A stretch of 64,000 bases of DNA from a virus, in IMG/VR virus record IMGVR_UViG_3300047310_000431, positions 1 to 64,000 of that record, one strand, 5' to 3'. The position numbers and the translations under genes were made by a program. The notes below the pieces were generated by a model. It saw only the letters and a program-made list of their open reading frames with translations. It searched no databases and was not told where the DNA came from. This document shows positions 1 through 7,672 of this stretch, in pieces. The first letter of the stretch is position 1, and each line of letters starts with the position of its first letter.

Positions 1-69
1 GACTTTCTGGCGCAGCGTCGTGTTCAGGTTCTGATAAGTCATCCCGGTCGGAGCGAGGGGTGTCGCCAT
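1..69 (-). CDS. Partial CDS, N-terminus of a virion-cluster gene
   Basis: The first 23 codons of a leftward gene that runs off the window, beginning MATPLAPTG. Its ATG overlaps the TGA of the upstream 95-aa gene by one base (TGATG), so the two are probably translationally coupled. It lies just downstream of the head-tail adaptor gene, so a tail or neck component is likely, but too little is present to assign a family. Confidence 0.6.
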   Translation of the reverse strand, partial: MATPLAPTGMTYQNLNTTLRQKV

Positions 70-356
70 CAATCACCTTCCCGAAGCCAATCCTCAACAT
101 CGGGCCCACTTTCGAGTCGTTGGTCGGGCCGATGAAACGGCAGCGTGATCGGATCAGGTCGCCTTGCGGGAAGTCGATAAACGTCGTATTTATCGATACA
201 CCCTTCTGCAAGGTTCTTACACACCTTCAATCCGGGGGCATTGGGATCGCTCATCAACTCAGTAAGACTGCGCTTCGTCTGGCATCTATCACACGTTCCC
301 ACGCCCAGTGTGCTGTAGCCCCGCGTATCAAGAAACTTAGAGGTACTGCCCGACAT
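69..356 (-). CDS. Small cysteine-containing hypothetical protein (95 aa)
   Basis: Begins MSGSTSKFLDTRG. It has a CDRC pair near residue 22 and later cysteines (VCKNLAEGC), an arrangement that could bind a metal ion. The alternative upstream start would add seven residues; this start is preferred because the sequence after it looks like ordinary protein. The start overlaps, on the opposite strand, the start of the HNH endonuclease gene. It sits between head-tail genes in the leftward cluster and overlaps the next gene by one base. Function unknown. Confidence 0.55.
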   Translation of the reverse strand: MSGSTSKFLDTRGYSTLGVGTCDRCQTKRSLTELMSDPNAPGLKVCKNLAEGCIDKYDVYRLPARRPDPITLPFHRPDQRLESGPDVEDWLREGD

Positions 357-891
357 GACTGCCCCCCACGACCCCAAAGGACGAGATCAGATCAAAATTC
401 CCTGCGCGACCTGTGGAACCGCCGTCATCCGAGGACGAACGCATCATACGTGGTTCAAGACCAACCGGGGCCATCTTAAAGTATTCTGCTCCCGCATTTG
501 CCGCCACAACAGAGGCACCACCGCTCCACGAATCGCCATCAAGTGCCCGTTCTGCAAAACCATATTCGAGCGTAGAAAACGCGAGCGCGACAACGCCCAA
601 CGACTCGGACGAAAAATGTTCTGCTCTCGTGGCTGCCTCAACGGATACTACAAACGAACCAAGACCGGAAAATACCGGGAAACCACCAGAGAGGACGGGT
701 CCAGAGTTCTCGACCACAGGCATGTCATGGAAAAGCATCTCGGTCGTCGCCTCACTCGGTTAGAGCTAGTCCACCACAAAAACGGAAACAAAAAAGATAA
801 TCAACTGTCAAACCTAGAAGTAGTCACTCACAAAGAGCATTCCAATATTCATCGCAACTATGCCGTGTATGCTCCTAAGCCCATGTCGTAG
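355..891 (+). CDS. HNH endonuclease with zinc-finger N-terminus
   Basis: A 178-aa protein. The N-terminal half has two zinc-knuckle-like units (CATC followed by CSRIC; CPFC followed by CSRGC). The C-terminal half is a classic phage HNH nuclease: HRHVMEKHLGR, then LVHHKNGNKKDNQLSNLEV, ending in an HSNIH segment. Such proteins are usually free-standing homing-type endonucleases that nick or cut DNA. It is the only rightward gene in the first 19 kb. It sits between two leftward genes and overlaps the 3' end of the adaptor gene by 34 bases. Its A-rich lysine/asparagine codons differ from its GC-rich neighbours, which suggests recent acquisition as a mobile gene. Confidence 0.88.
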   Translation: MTAPHDPKGRDQIKIPCATCGTAVIRGRTHHTWFKTNRGHLKVFCSRICRHNRGTTAPRIAIKCPFCKTIFERRKRERDNAQRLGRKMFCSRGCLNGYYKRTKTGKYRETTREDGSRVLDHRHVMEKHLGRRLTRLELVHHKNGNKKDNQLSNLEVVTHKEHSNIHRNYAVYAPKPMS

Positions 892-1949
892 TTGGTCGGG
901 CTGGGATCGCGCTCCTCGCCCTCGGCCAGTTCAACTTCTTCAGCCTCTTCCTGACGCAGCATCTTGTAACGACTCACGTCTGCCTCGGCCAAAGACCGGC
1001 AAAGCCGCCGCGCCAGCATGGCCGTGATCGCATCGTACCAGCGGCGTGGCACATCGATGTCCTGCGTCGGCGCACTGATCGTATCGAGGTACTCCTGCGC
1101 CCAGACGCAGAGATGATCATACTTGAACGGCGAACTCGTAACCGGCCACATCAGCAGGTAAGGGCCGTTCAGGTCGCGTTGCTGGTAGTAGTTCACAGGC
1201 GTGCCCGGAGAGGTCTTGTTGGGCATCGCGTTGTATTCGTCGAGGTTCCACGGCTCGATGACGATTTCGCTTGGCGTATGGCCGAAGAACACCTGCTGCA
1301 CTACCAGCTTCACCGGAGCCTGTATGGGATCGCTGACCGGCACCTCGGCACGAATCCGCCAGCCCTTGGCCGGACGAGAGCCGTCGAGGTCGAACCACAC
1401 CCACTGATCGAGATGCGCGACGCCCTCGATGCCGCCGGGCAACGGCTGCCAGTTGATCCCGTCATCGGAGACGTCGACGAACAGCGTGTGGTTTATCTCG
1501 ACACCGTACTTCACGCCAACCGTGGTGATCTGGACCGGCTGATCGAACACCATGCCGATGGAGCCGTTGATGTCGGTCTGCTGGCACACCGTGTCGAGGT
1601 CATCGTCGAACGCCAACGCCGGATCACCGCCCTTGTCGCTGAAGGGCACACCATTGTTCGCCCGCGCCAGCGTGCGCCGCGTGACCTTGGAAACGACGTT
1701 GATTCCGTCCGGCAGATTGACCCGGTTGCTGTTCACGTAGAACGGCAGGATGTAACGCTGTCGCTTCCATAGCTGGATGCCGCGGTTCATCAGCGCCGGG
1801 AATATGAGGTTTAGCTGGTCGAGAGATTTTTCGACAATCTCAGACGTAAGCTGAACTGGCTTGATCCCGCAACGACTCGTCGCCTCCTCGATCATCTCTT
1901 GGGCGGTATAGGGCCGAAGCGCGCCCGTATTGCTGCCGGAGGTGGCCAT
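858..1949 (-). CDS. Head-tail adaptor-like protein with a discoidin-like insert
   Basis: A 363-aa protein. Residues ~14-75 (TAQEMIEEATSRCGI, then LDQLNLIFPALMNRGI and a WKRQRYILPF strand) resemble the helical start of podovirus neck/adaptor proteins that bind the portal. Residues ~110-215 form a beta-rich segment (FVDVSDDGINWQPLP, WVWFDLDG, GWRIRAEV) like a galactose-binding (F5/8 type C) domain. The C-terminal ~100 residues return to helices rich in Glu. AGGAG lies a few bases before the ATG. Position between capsid genes and the window edge fits a connector role. The insert may decorate the neck. Family assignment is by pattern only. Confidence 0.6.
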   Translation of the reverse strand: MATSGSNTGALRPYTAQEMIEEATSRCGIKPVQLTSEIVEKSLDQLNLIFPALMNRGIQLWKRQRYILPFYVNSNRVNLPDGINVVSKVTRRTLARANNGVPFSDKGGDPALAFDDDLDTVCQQTDINGSIGMVFDQPVQITTVGVKYGVEINHTLFVDVSDDGINWQPLPGGIEGVAHLDQWVWFDLDGSRPAKGWRIRAEVPVSDPIQAPVKLVVQQVFFGHTPSEIVIEPWNLDEYNAMPNKTSPGTPVNYYQQRDLNGPYLLMWPVTSSPFKYDHLCVWAQEYLDTISAPTQDIDVPRRWYDAITAMLARRLCRSLAEADVSRYKMLRQEEAEEVELAEGEERDPSPTNYDMGLGAYTA

Positions 1950-1961
1950 GGAAGACTCCTA

Positions 1962-2255
1962 TCAGACAAGCCCCGTCACTGTGGCGGTGGCCGTGGTTCC
2001 GGTTTTGGTCGCCCGAAGATAGGCGATAGGGCCCTCGATCAGAAGACCACCGGTTGCTGTCAATGCGGCGGCCATCGGTGCCCAGCTTAGGCCGTCCATC
2101 GAGCCCTCGATGAGAACCGTGTCGGGCGCGGTGATCGCCGACAAAAAGATTCTGCGCTGCTGAACCGATGAGTGCCGCCAGTCGCATGCGATTGGCGTGC
2201 CCGCTCCTGCTGCGCTCTGGCTCAGAAGCGTGGCCTGAGTATAGCGAATACTCAT
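1962..2255 (-). CDS. Small beta-rich virion-type protein (97 aa)
   Basis: Begins MSIRYTQATLL. This ATG is chosen over one five codons upstream because AAAGGA stands at proper distance before it. The body alternates short hydrophobic strands (TVLIEGSMDGLSW, GPIAYLRATKTG) with Ala/Thr/Gly turns, typical of small beta-sandwich capsid decoration or head-completion proteins. It lies directly downstream of the major capsid gene, separated by a long hairpin. No specific family recognised. Confidence 0.55.
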   Translation of the reverse strand: MSIRYTQATLLSQSAAGAGTPIACDWRHSSVQQRRIFLSAITAPDTVLIEGSMDGLSWAPMAAALTATGGLLIEGPIAYLRATKTGTTATATVTGLV

Positions 2256-2304
2256 AGCGCGTCCTTTCATTGTTAGCTGGAACTGCCAGCCCAGTCAGCA
2301 GGGG

Positions 2305-2352
2305 GTGGCGCGGCAAATCAGGGCGACTGCTGACCCTGACTCACCGCGCCAC
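2305..2352. terminator. Long two-tier hairpin after the capsid gene
   Basis: The outer arms GTGGCGCGG (2305-2313) and CCGCGCCAC (2344-2352) pair perfectly. After a symmetrical 4-base internal loop the inner arms TCAGGG and CCCTGA also pair, leaving a 10-base loop. It is 30 bases beyond the capsid stop codon. No T-run follows, so it may be a processing or mRNA-stability structure rather than a true terminator. Confidence 0.5.
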
Positions 2353-2382
2353 TGTCCGCGCGAGGTAGAGCGCAGGACCTCT

Positions 2383-3333
2383 TTACTGTCCCGGTGTACC
2401 GAAGACGGTGCGGAAGTTCGTCCAGCTTGTATCCCAGCGGCTGGTGACCTTGTAGCGCATGCTGTCGGTCTCGAAATCGCCTTCCATGCTCTTCTGCGCC
2501 ATGCGGCGCGTCAGGAACTGCAGGCCCATGCGTTCGTCGGTATTGATCCACCACGCCGTGGGGGACGTCAGACGGGTGATGACGCAGAAGCCCTTGGGGA
2601 GAATCTTCAGCGACATGATGGGGTTGATGTCGTTCACGGCGTATGTCGCCGAACCGGGTCCGGCACTTGTGCTGCTTGTGCGCAGCGCCGACTTGGTGAT
2701 GACCTCGGCTTGGAACTCGTTGTCAGGCGAGACGACAAGGCACAACGGATTGATGCGCACCCGCTTCTGATCGTTGTCCATCGACTTGCGAATCTGGATC
2801 AGCAGCGCCTCGACGCTGGTCTGAGACAGCGCCGCCGGAGTCGGCAGGACGTTCGACATCACGCCGCCCATGATCGGATGGGACGAGTTGACGAGAGACA
2901 CGCCGTCGCCGCCGAGATAGGGCGAAGAATTGGTGAACGAGAAGTTGAGGACGTTGGCGGTCGCCGTCTCCTCGGTCTCGACCATCGCCTGACCAAGCTG
3001 CTCGGAATAGATTTTTCCGAGGTTGATGTGATCACCGTCCTCGACGAGGACCTTCGTCATGGCGAAGGCGGCACCGTACTGCTTGTAGATGTAGCGCTTG
3101 TTGAACAGCACGCCGCCCTGTTTGTACTGGACGCCCGTGCCGTCCGGCATCTGCGGTGCAGAGCCAAGACCGAACATGACCGGCTCTTCGTGATAGGCGC
3201 GAGGCGTGCCGGGCTTGGTGGTGAAAATCTGCTTGTATTCGTCCTTGCGCTGAGAATAAACACCGTCGAAGTGCTCATTCATGATCGGCTCAACGATCAC
3301 CCGGAATTGGGTGCTATTCATCGGAACAGCCAT
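2383..3333 (-). CDS. Major capsid protein (Mu gpT-like HK97 fold)
   Basis: A 316-aa protein beginning MAVPMNSTQFRVIVEPIM. The sequence has the features of the phage Mu gpT-like major head subunit group: an N-terminal arm helix, RAYHEEPVMFGLG, KRYIYKQYGAAFAMTKVLVED, then LNFSFTN, SLVNSSHPIMGG, and a conserved tail with PLCLVVSPDNEFQAEVI and a TSPTAWWINTD strand. It would build the icosahedral shell from many copies. It is flanked by a decoration-type gene upstream and a small beta protein downstream, in the expected order after scaffold. Noncoding hairpins on each side fit a separately controlled, heavily expressed gene. Confidence 0.85.
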   Translation of the reverse strand: MAVPMNSTQFRVIVEPIMNEHFDGVYSQRKDEYKQIFTTKPGTPRAYHEEPVMFGLGSAPQMPDGTGVQYKQGGVLFNKRYIYKQYGAAFAMTKVLVEDGDHINLGKIYSEQLGQAMVETEETATANVLNFSFTNSSPYLGGDGVSLVNSSHPIMGGVMSNVLPTPAALSQTSVEALLIQIRKSMDNDQKRVRINPLCLVVSPDNEFQAEVITKSALRTSSTSAGPGSATYAVNDINPIMSLKILPKGFCVITRLTSPTAWWINTDERMGLQFLTRRMAQKSMEGDFETDSMRYKVTSRWDTSWTNFRTVFGTPGQ

Positions 3334-3406
3334 CTGAGGCTCCCAAAGTATCCTATCGTTCTAAGCGCCAGTCACTCAGAGGCAGCGCGACCCCTCATGA
3401 AAGATC

Positions 3407-3430
3407 GGGGTGTTTCATGTGAAACACCCC
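3407..3430. other. Inverted repeat containing a parS-like 16-mer
   Basis: GGGGTGTTTCA and TGAAACACCCC are 11-bp arms separated by two bases. The core at 3411-3426, TGTTTCATGTGAAACA, differs at one base from the ParB-binding parS consensus TGTTTCACGTGAAACA. It lies in the ~110-base gap between the capsid gene and the gene upstream of it. It could equally be an RNA hairpin (terminator or processing site). No T-run follows on either strand. Confidence 0.5.
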
Positions 3431-3442
3431 GGAGGTCTGCTG

Positions 3443-4000
3443 CTAGACTGTTGGGTTCCTAGATGCGATCTGCACCAGAATCCTCGTGAAGGCGTCGCCC
3501 CATGCGTTGTCTGCGTAGAGCGCCAGACCAACGATGATGAAAGTGCCAGCAGTGGCGTCGGTGCCAACATCCAGCGCCTGCGTGGAGAAGCCGGTGAAGG
3601 TCGAACCGCTGGTCGCAGCGCCGCTCACGTTGGCACCGCCGCCCATCTTGGAGGCAACTACGGAGCCCACTGACTGGCCCTCGTAGATGATGTCGGGGTC
3701 CATCGTGTACTTCGCGATCATCGTCCCCGCGTCGTAGGTCTGACCGGCCGGGAAGTAGGGCAGGACAAAGCGCTTGCCCGCGGCGCTGAACTCACAGCCC
3801 TGAAAGACGCCGATGCAAGTACCAGCGACGCCCGTTGTGAAGATGAGGGTGCCATCGGTCGTGCGGGTGACCGGCGTGCCGGTGAAGAGGCTGGACGTAT
3901 AGCCGGAGGCAATACCGTCGATCTGGTTTTCGATGCGGATGATGCCGGACGGATGTCGGGACGGAACGAGCCCATAGGGGGCTGCGGGTGTACCGCTCAT
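3443..4000 (-). CDS. Capsid decoration / head-fibre-like protein
   Basis: A 185-aa protein beginning MSGTPAAPYGLVPSRHPSG. The N-terminal phrase YGLVPSRHPSGIIR and the mostly beta, Gly/Thr/Ser-rich body (GVFQGCEFSAAGKRFVLPYFPAGQ, then a low-complexity GGGANVSGAATSGSTFTGF stretch and a strand-rich C-terminus) are typical of a virion protein encoded just before the major capsid gene in several podoviruses. Likely an outer-surface or minor head protein. It is preceded by a 344-base noncoding region, so it probably has its own start signals. Confidence 0.55.
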   Translation of the reverse strand: MSGTPAAPYGLVPSRHPSGIIRIENQIDGIASGYTSSLFTGTPVTRTTDGTLIFTTGVAGTCIGVFQGCEFSAAGKRFVLPYFPAGQTYDAGTMIAKYTMDPDIIYEGQSVGSVVASKMGGGANVSGAATSGSTFTGFSTQALDVGTDATAGTFIIVGLALYADNAWGDAFTRILVQIASRNPTV

Positions 4001-4344
4001 GGAGCACTCCCAGAGGTTTGATGTGAACGACTAGGCGCGACTCGACTAGCGAGTGTTTCGCCTGCTCCGTTCCGACACCAAGACCCCGCGCGGTTAAACC
4101 CGAACCAACTGGCTACAAGGACTCCGTCCGCGCGAGCGGCAACCTCCTACGAGAGTGGGCCGAGACTATGCTCGGCCCACCTGAGTCGTCAAGACGCTGA
4201 GTCGTTTTGCGCCTACACCAAAACACGTTTTTACCGAAGGTTGTTGGCCCGCTTGAAACTAAGCCACCTAGACATGTCGAGTCGTCGCCTGCCTCAAACC
4301 CTCAGTTTTACCGACAGTTAATGCCACTCCGAAATGCCTTGACG
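4001..4344. other. Noncoding region with hairpin and three GAGTCGT motifs
   Basis: I see no gene here. A perfect 10-bp hairpin, GTGGGCCGAG (4155-4164) and CTCGGCCCAC (4171-4180), lies inside it. The 7-mer GAGTCGT occurs at 4183, 4199 and 4279, the densest noncoding cluster of that motif. The region separates a leftward gene at 4345 from the decoration gene and probably holds promoter or processing signals for capsid expression. A TTGACG on the minus strand overlaps the 4183 motif, but no good -10 follows. Confidence 0.5.
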
Positions 4345-4938
4345 TCAGACCTCGAACTGGCGGGCGGGCGGCCGGGACATGCGCTTGCGCATGTCCTCCA
4401 TGCCCTCATCAAGCGTGACCTTGCCGCCAGCATCCTTGGCGCGGGACGCGGTCTCGTCGAGGTTCTGGTATATGCCCTGAGCCTGCTCGTAGGGCTGGTC
4501 GTGATGAAACTCCCGCATGTATTCGACGAAGTCTGCGACCGAGCATTCCATGGCGACCATTTCGCGCCACATCACCGCGCCCATGAAGTGGCCTTCCTTG
4601 ATGGAGTCCACGTCGGCGGCCCAGCCATCCTTGTTGACGTCCTCGTAGCGCACGAACCGGTATCCGTACCGTTTGCGGCGCAATGGCGTGTCGCTTGGAT
4701 GGGTCGTCGACACCCAGCAGCGATGCCAACCCGCCGTGGCGGGCAGATTCGGCAGGACGCTCTCGGACCACTTGGCGCGTATCGCCCGCCTGCGTTCCGG
4801 ATCGGTCATCTCCATGTTCTGCTCACGCTCTTGCGTGGTCATTTCATGCTCGCTGTAGTTCTCGCCCTGCCGGGCGTAGTCCTCACGGTCACTGAGCCGG
4901 TCGTCCTCGACCGGGGTGTTCGTCGGTTCCTTGGCCAT
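4345..4938 (-). CDS. Conserved-type hypothetical virion protein (197 aa)
   Basis: Begins MAKEPTNTPVEDD. A charged, probably disordered N-terminus (~50 aa, many Glu/Asp/Arg) is followed by a compact part with a distinctive segment GWHRCWVSTTHPSDTPLRRKR at residues ~70-90 (shown in outline only), GYRFVRYEDV, and a C-terminal helical region. Lies between the scaffold-like gene (2 bases upstream) and the capsid group, so a head-assembly role is likely. Not recognised as a named family. Confidence 0.55.
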   Translation of the reverse strand: MAKEPTNTPVEDDRLSDREDYARQGENYSEHEMTTQEREQNMEMTDPERRRAIRAKWSESVLPNLPATAGWHRCWVSTTHPSDTPLRRKRYGYRFVRYEDVNKDGWAADVDSIKEGHFMGAVMWREMVAMECSVADFVEYMREFHHDQPYEQAQGIYQNLDETASRAKDAGGKVTLDEGMEDMRKRMSRPPARQFEV

Positions 4939-4940
4939 GG

Positions 4941-6056
4941 CTAATTCCTTTCCTGCGCATCGCGGCCCAGCCTGCGCTGTCCTTCATCCCAACTCTTGAG
5001 CAGGCGCGTGCGCTTGGCTTTCTGCTCCTCGGTCAGACCGGCAAGGTGGAGCAGTCCCTCGCTGTCGAGATAGTCTCGGGCCATCGGATCGAGCCTGAAG
5101 GTTCTTCCGGCGCTGCGACGACTCGTCTGGCTTCCACTCGTCGGTGGCCGCCCGCCATTGGCGCGACGCGCGGGCGCTTCACGGCGCGGCGGCGAATTGT
5201 CGTCCTCCACATCGGCGTCGCCATCAGGAAGGATGCCGCGGCGCGCCAGCTTCTTCTCCAGCGTGATCCAGTATTGCTGGGTATTGGAGCGGTAACCCTC
5301 GGCCGCGACCGAGTCGTCGATGGCCTTGATGATCAGTGTTCGTTCATCGGTTCCCTGCGGATCGAAATCGAATCGATCCATGAAGGTCTCGGTGAAGTCC
5401 TGCGTCTTCTGGTCGAGATTGGATTGCGGCGGCTGGGACTGCGTTCCATTGGGCATCTGGCGCGGTCTGCCGCCCTGAGACATCTCCTGCTGAATGCCCT
5501 GTCGCGTGCGCGCAAGCTGCCACACGCGCCCCTGCGCCTCGTTCTTGAGGCCCAGCAATTCGTCGTAGCGCGCAAGGTCGCCCGCCAAAACGGCTTTCTT
5601 GATTTCGACCTCGGCCAAGGTCAGCGCCTGCTGCGCCGCGCCTAGCTGGGTGTCGATGTTGTTGATGGTCAGCCCGACTTGGTTCTGACCCATCGAGTTG
5701 ATCATGCCGGTCAGGTGATCGACCTTGGCATTGAGGTGATCGATGATCTGATCGCGCTGACCGACTACGGTCTTGCGCGCCCGGTTGCGGCGCTGACGAC
5801 GACTCACACCTCGCTCTTCGATTTCGTCGTCGTCCTGCACGTCATACGCCAGACGTGCGTCTTCCTCTATCTCGTCGTCGTCTCTGGCGCGCGACCGTCC
5901 CCCCGGTGGCGGCTTGGGGTCATCGAGTTCAACGTCGATTACTTCAGCCTTGTCTTTGCCACCGGGGATCAGGTTGTCCATGCCGCCAACCATTACGGTC
6001 GAGGCATCGCCCCCGCTTCCGGAAACCTCATCAATCTCTTCGCTTCGTCTCGCCAT
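4941..6056 (-). CDS. Scaffold-like protein, acidic with coiled coil
   Basis: A 371-aa protein beginning MARRSEEIDEVSG. Residues ~45-85 are strongly acidic (DDDEIEEDARLAYDVQDDDEIEE). Residues ~95-200 are a helical, coiled-coil-like region (DQIIDHLNAKVDHL, then LTLAEVEIKKAVLAGDLARY). A basic low-complexity stretch and a C-terminal helix rich in Lys/Arg (EEQKAKRTRLLKSW) follow. High helix content, charge segregation and position between portal and major capsid genes are the usual signature of internal scaffolding proteins that shape the procapsid and then leave. Sequence similarity within such proteins is low, so this rests on architecture and synteny. Confidence 0.65.
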   Translation of the reverse strand: MARRSEEIDEVSGSGGDASTVMVGGMDNLIPGGKDKAEVIDVELDDPKPPPGGRSRARDDDEIEEDARLAYDVQDDDEIEERGVSRRQRRNRARKTVVGQRDQIIDHLNAKVDHLTGMINSMGQNQVGLTINNIDTQLGAAQQALTLAEVEIKKAVLAGDLARYDELLGLKNEAQGRVWQLARTRQGIQQEMSQGGRPRQMPNGTQSQPPQSNLDQKTQDFTETFMDRFDFDPQGTDERTLIIKAIDDSVAAEGYRSNTQQYWITLEKKLARRGILPDGDADVEDDNSPPRREAPARRANGGRPPTSGSQTSRRSAGRTFRLDPMARDYLDSEGLLHLAGLTEEQKAKRTRLLKSWDEGQRRLGRDAQERN

Positions 6057-6090
6057 TTTAGACCCCCGCAGTCAGTTCAGTTCTGGACGT

Positions 6091-6591
6091 CTAGCTTGTG
6101 ACTACAGACAACGGATCGGCCGTGACTTTACCAATCAGGTCGGTGTCCTTGCACATCATGAAGATTGCAAACTCGTCAGGCGTCTCTCCGCCCGGAACAG
6201 GAACGACCCAACGGTCTCCCGCGTACATCGGCAGCCGGATGAAGTCGCCGGGATTGCACCAGTTGCCTTCGATCCACGGCGCGCCAGTCTGACGGTTTCT
6301 GAACGACGATGGGCCAAGCGACCGCACCAGTCCGGTCTGAACCCGGAACCTCTCGGCGTCTCGCACCTCGTCAGGAATGATCAGGCCGCCCTTGGTGAGT
6401 TTCCTCGGCGTCCGCAACTGGACGAGAACGAGATAACCGAACGGGATGATTCCGGGATCGACGTCGGGAAACGAGACCTTCAGAGCAGCCGTGTATTTTT
6501 TGCCCAACAGAGTATTGATGGCAGGGGCCTCGACAGGCACGCCGACAGAGCCTTTGGTCTTGTAGATAATGTTGTCCGGTATCGCATCCAT
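6091..6591 (-). CDS. GroES-like co-chaperonin
   Basis: A 166-aa protein. Residues ~47-130 match the cpn10 fold: the opening strand IIPFGYLVLVQL, then KLTKGGLIIPDEV (the mobile-loop/GGIIIPD region that touches GroEL), a glycine turn LGPSSF, and GDFIRLPMYAGDRW, equivalent to the GDxVxFxxYAG strand of GroES. It has an N-terminal extension of ~45 residues and a longer C-terminus than bacterial GroES (about 97 aa). Some phages encode such proteins (T4 gp31 is the classic case) to redirect host GroEL to fold their capsid protein. Its position in the head cluster, four genes from the capsid gene, supports that role. Confidence 0.78.
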   Translation of the reverse strand: MDAIPDNIIYKTKGSVGVPVEAPAINTLLGKKYTAALKVSFPDVDPGIIPFGYLVLVQLRTPRKLTKGGLIIPDEVRDAERFRVQTGLVRSLGPSSFRNRQTGAPWIEGNWCNPGDFIRLPMYAGDRWVVPVPGGETPDEFAIFMMCKDTDLIGKVTADPLSVVTS

Positions 6592-6597
6592 TGCAGT

Positions 6598-6798
6598 CTA
6601 CCTCTTACGATCCTGTTGATTGGCTTCCTCTACCTGTTCCTCGATGCGCTCTCGCAGCATACGCAAGACAGTGAGCATCCCGGCGACGCGCCCAAAGCCG
6701 AAAGCGTTCCGACTGTCGTCACTGGGATGCTCAACCGCTTCTACCGCCTCATCGCGCAGTCCATCGATGAGGCGGTACAAAGCCTCTAGCTGAAACAC
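6598..6798 (-). CDS. Small helical hypothetical protein (66 aa)
   Basis: Begins MFQLEALYRLIDGLRDEAV. It is almost entirely helical, with a heptad-like C-terminus (RMLRERIEEQVEEANQQD), so it may dimerise. The gene directly follows the 51-aa gene upstream with no gap and precedes the co-chaperonin gene by six bases. Function unknown. Confidence 0.5.
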   Translation of the reverse strand: MFQLEALYRLIDGLRDEAVEAVEHPSDDSRNAFGFGRVAGMLTVLRMLRERIEEQVEEANQQDRKR

Positions 6799-6954
6799 CT
6801 ACTTCACGTTCTTGGACGGAACATTCTTGGGGGCACCGTCGCCCTTGCCGAGATGAGACGCCGTCGCTTCCTGCAGCTTCTCGCCCGCAGCCAGCGACTT
6901 GTGAAGATTGACCGGGCCTTTGGCGACACCGCCCTTTGAAATCTTATCGCTCAT
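6799..6954 (-). CDS. Small basic hypothetical protein (51 aa)
   Basis: Begins MSDKISKGGVAKGPVNLHK. The ATG is preceded by a strong GGGAGGA ribosome binding site, which overlaps the end of the upstream gene; the upstream in-frame codons are therefore not part of this gene. It is rich in Lys and Gly, with no membrane segment. Function unknown. Confidence 0.5.
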   Translation of the reverse strand: MSDKISKGGVAKGPVNLHKSLAAGEKLQEATASHLGKGDGAPKNVPSKNVK

Positions 6955-7531
6955 ACGGATTCCTCCCTGCTGGAAAATTGTACTTGAATGAAAGCCCGCC
7001 GAAGGTGTTTGGCTTCGACCTCGGATCATCGTTCATCGTGTGACTGAGCAGCGCCGAAATAACCATCTCCGGCGTGAGATTGTAGGTCCCTGAACCGCTG
7101 AAGGTTCTCGACTGACCCGGCACCGTCGAAAAATTGGCTCCGATACCGCCACTGTCACCAAGTCGCTGGTTTAATCCGAAATTGAAATTCGGTCGAGTCG
7201 TCGATCCTTCAGGGCTCATGACGTGAGTGAACCCGCCGCCGAGATTGATCGGACCGGCGCGCAGGTTAAGGCTTGGAGAAATCGTCGACACGTTGGTATT
7301 CGGGTCAACGCTGCCTGATGCCATAATGCGCGCTATCAGCGGGTCCATGTCCTGCGTGTAGGCAATGTTGCCTGAGCGCGCCGGTTCAGGAGGACGCTCC
7401 CACCACGGCGTCGGTGCTTTAGGTCGGCTCTCGTTGAAGGCAAACGAGAACGGCCCCGCCCCGCCCGACACTCCGGTCGTTGTGTCAGGTGACAGCATCG
7501 CATAGAGACGAGCGAGGGCGTCGTCGGCCAT
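6944..7531 (-). CDS. Beta-rich hypothetical protein (195 aa)
   Basis: Begins MADDALARLYAMLSPD. After a Pro-rich linker the C-terminal ~110 residues alternate strands and Gly/Asn turns (LRAGPINLGGGFTHV, NFNFGLNQRLG, GANFSTVPGQ, TFGGLSFKYNFPAGRNP), resembling an amphipathic beta-barrel pattern that ends in an aromatic-rich last strand. No signal peptide is visible, so if it is a virion protein it would be delivered from the particle. Related patterns occur in internal proteins of large podoviruses, but I cannot name a family. Confidence 0.5.
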   Translation of the reverse strand: MADDALARLYAMLSPDTTTGVSGGAGPFSFAFNESRPKAPTPWWERPPEPARSGNIAYTQDMDPLIARIMASGSVDPNTNVSTISPSLNLRAGPINLGGGFTHVMSPEGSTTRPNFNFGLNQRLGDSGGIGANFSTVPGQSRTFSGSGTYNLTPEMVISALLSHTMNDDPRSKPNTFGGLSFKYNFPAGRNPYER

Positions 7532-7534
7532 GGA

Positions 7535-7672
7535 TCACCTCTTTTTCTTTTTAGATTTTCCCGCCGTGTTCATCGCAATCGCGATGGCCTGCTTCTGGGG
7601 TTTGCCCGCATGCATCTCCGTCCTGATGTTGGACGAGATGACTTTCTGGCTCGATCCTTTTTTGAGAGGCAT
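7535..7672 (-). CDS. Small basic phage protein, [10 protein letters not shown] type (45 aa)
   Basis: Reads [16 protein letters not shown], then [17 protein letters not shown] and a lysine-rich end. This belongs to a family of tiny basic proteins common near portal genes in podoviruses (the DUF6496-like pattern of a start with KKGS, then GKPQKQAVAIA and a poly-Lys tail). Function unknown; the charge suggests DNA or virion binding. Its ATG overlaps the stop of the membrane-protein gene upstream (TAATG). Confidence 0.65.
   Translation of the reverse strand: MPLKKGSSQKVISSNIRTEMHAGKPQKQAIAIAMNTAGKSKKKKR

Noticed and set aside
3411-3426. A working phage partition system at the parS-like site
   Set aside because: A single site, no ParA or ParB gene in the window, and a location inside a hairpin between head genes make a true partition locus unlikely.
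2305-3462. Long open frame on the plus strand opposite the capsid gene (385 aa)
   Set aside because: It is antisense to a clear major capsid gene. The Arg/His/Leu-rich translation is the usual shadow of GC-rich coding DNA and shows no motif.
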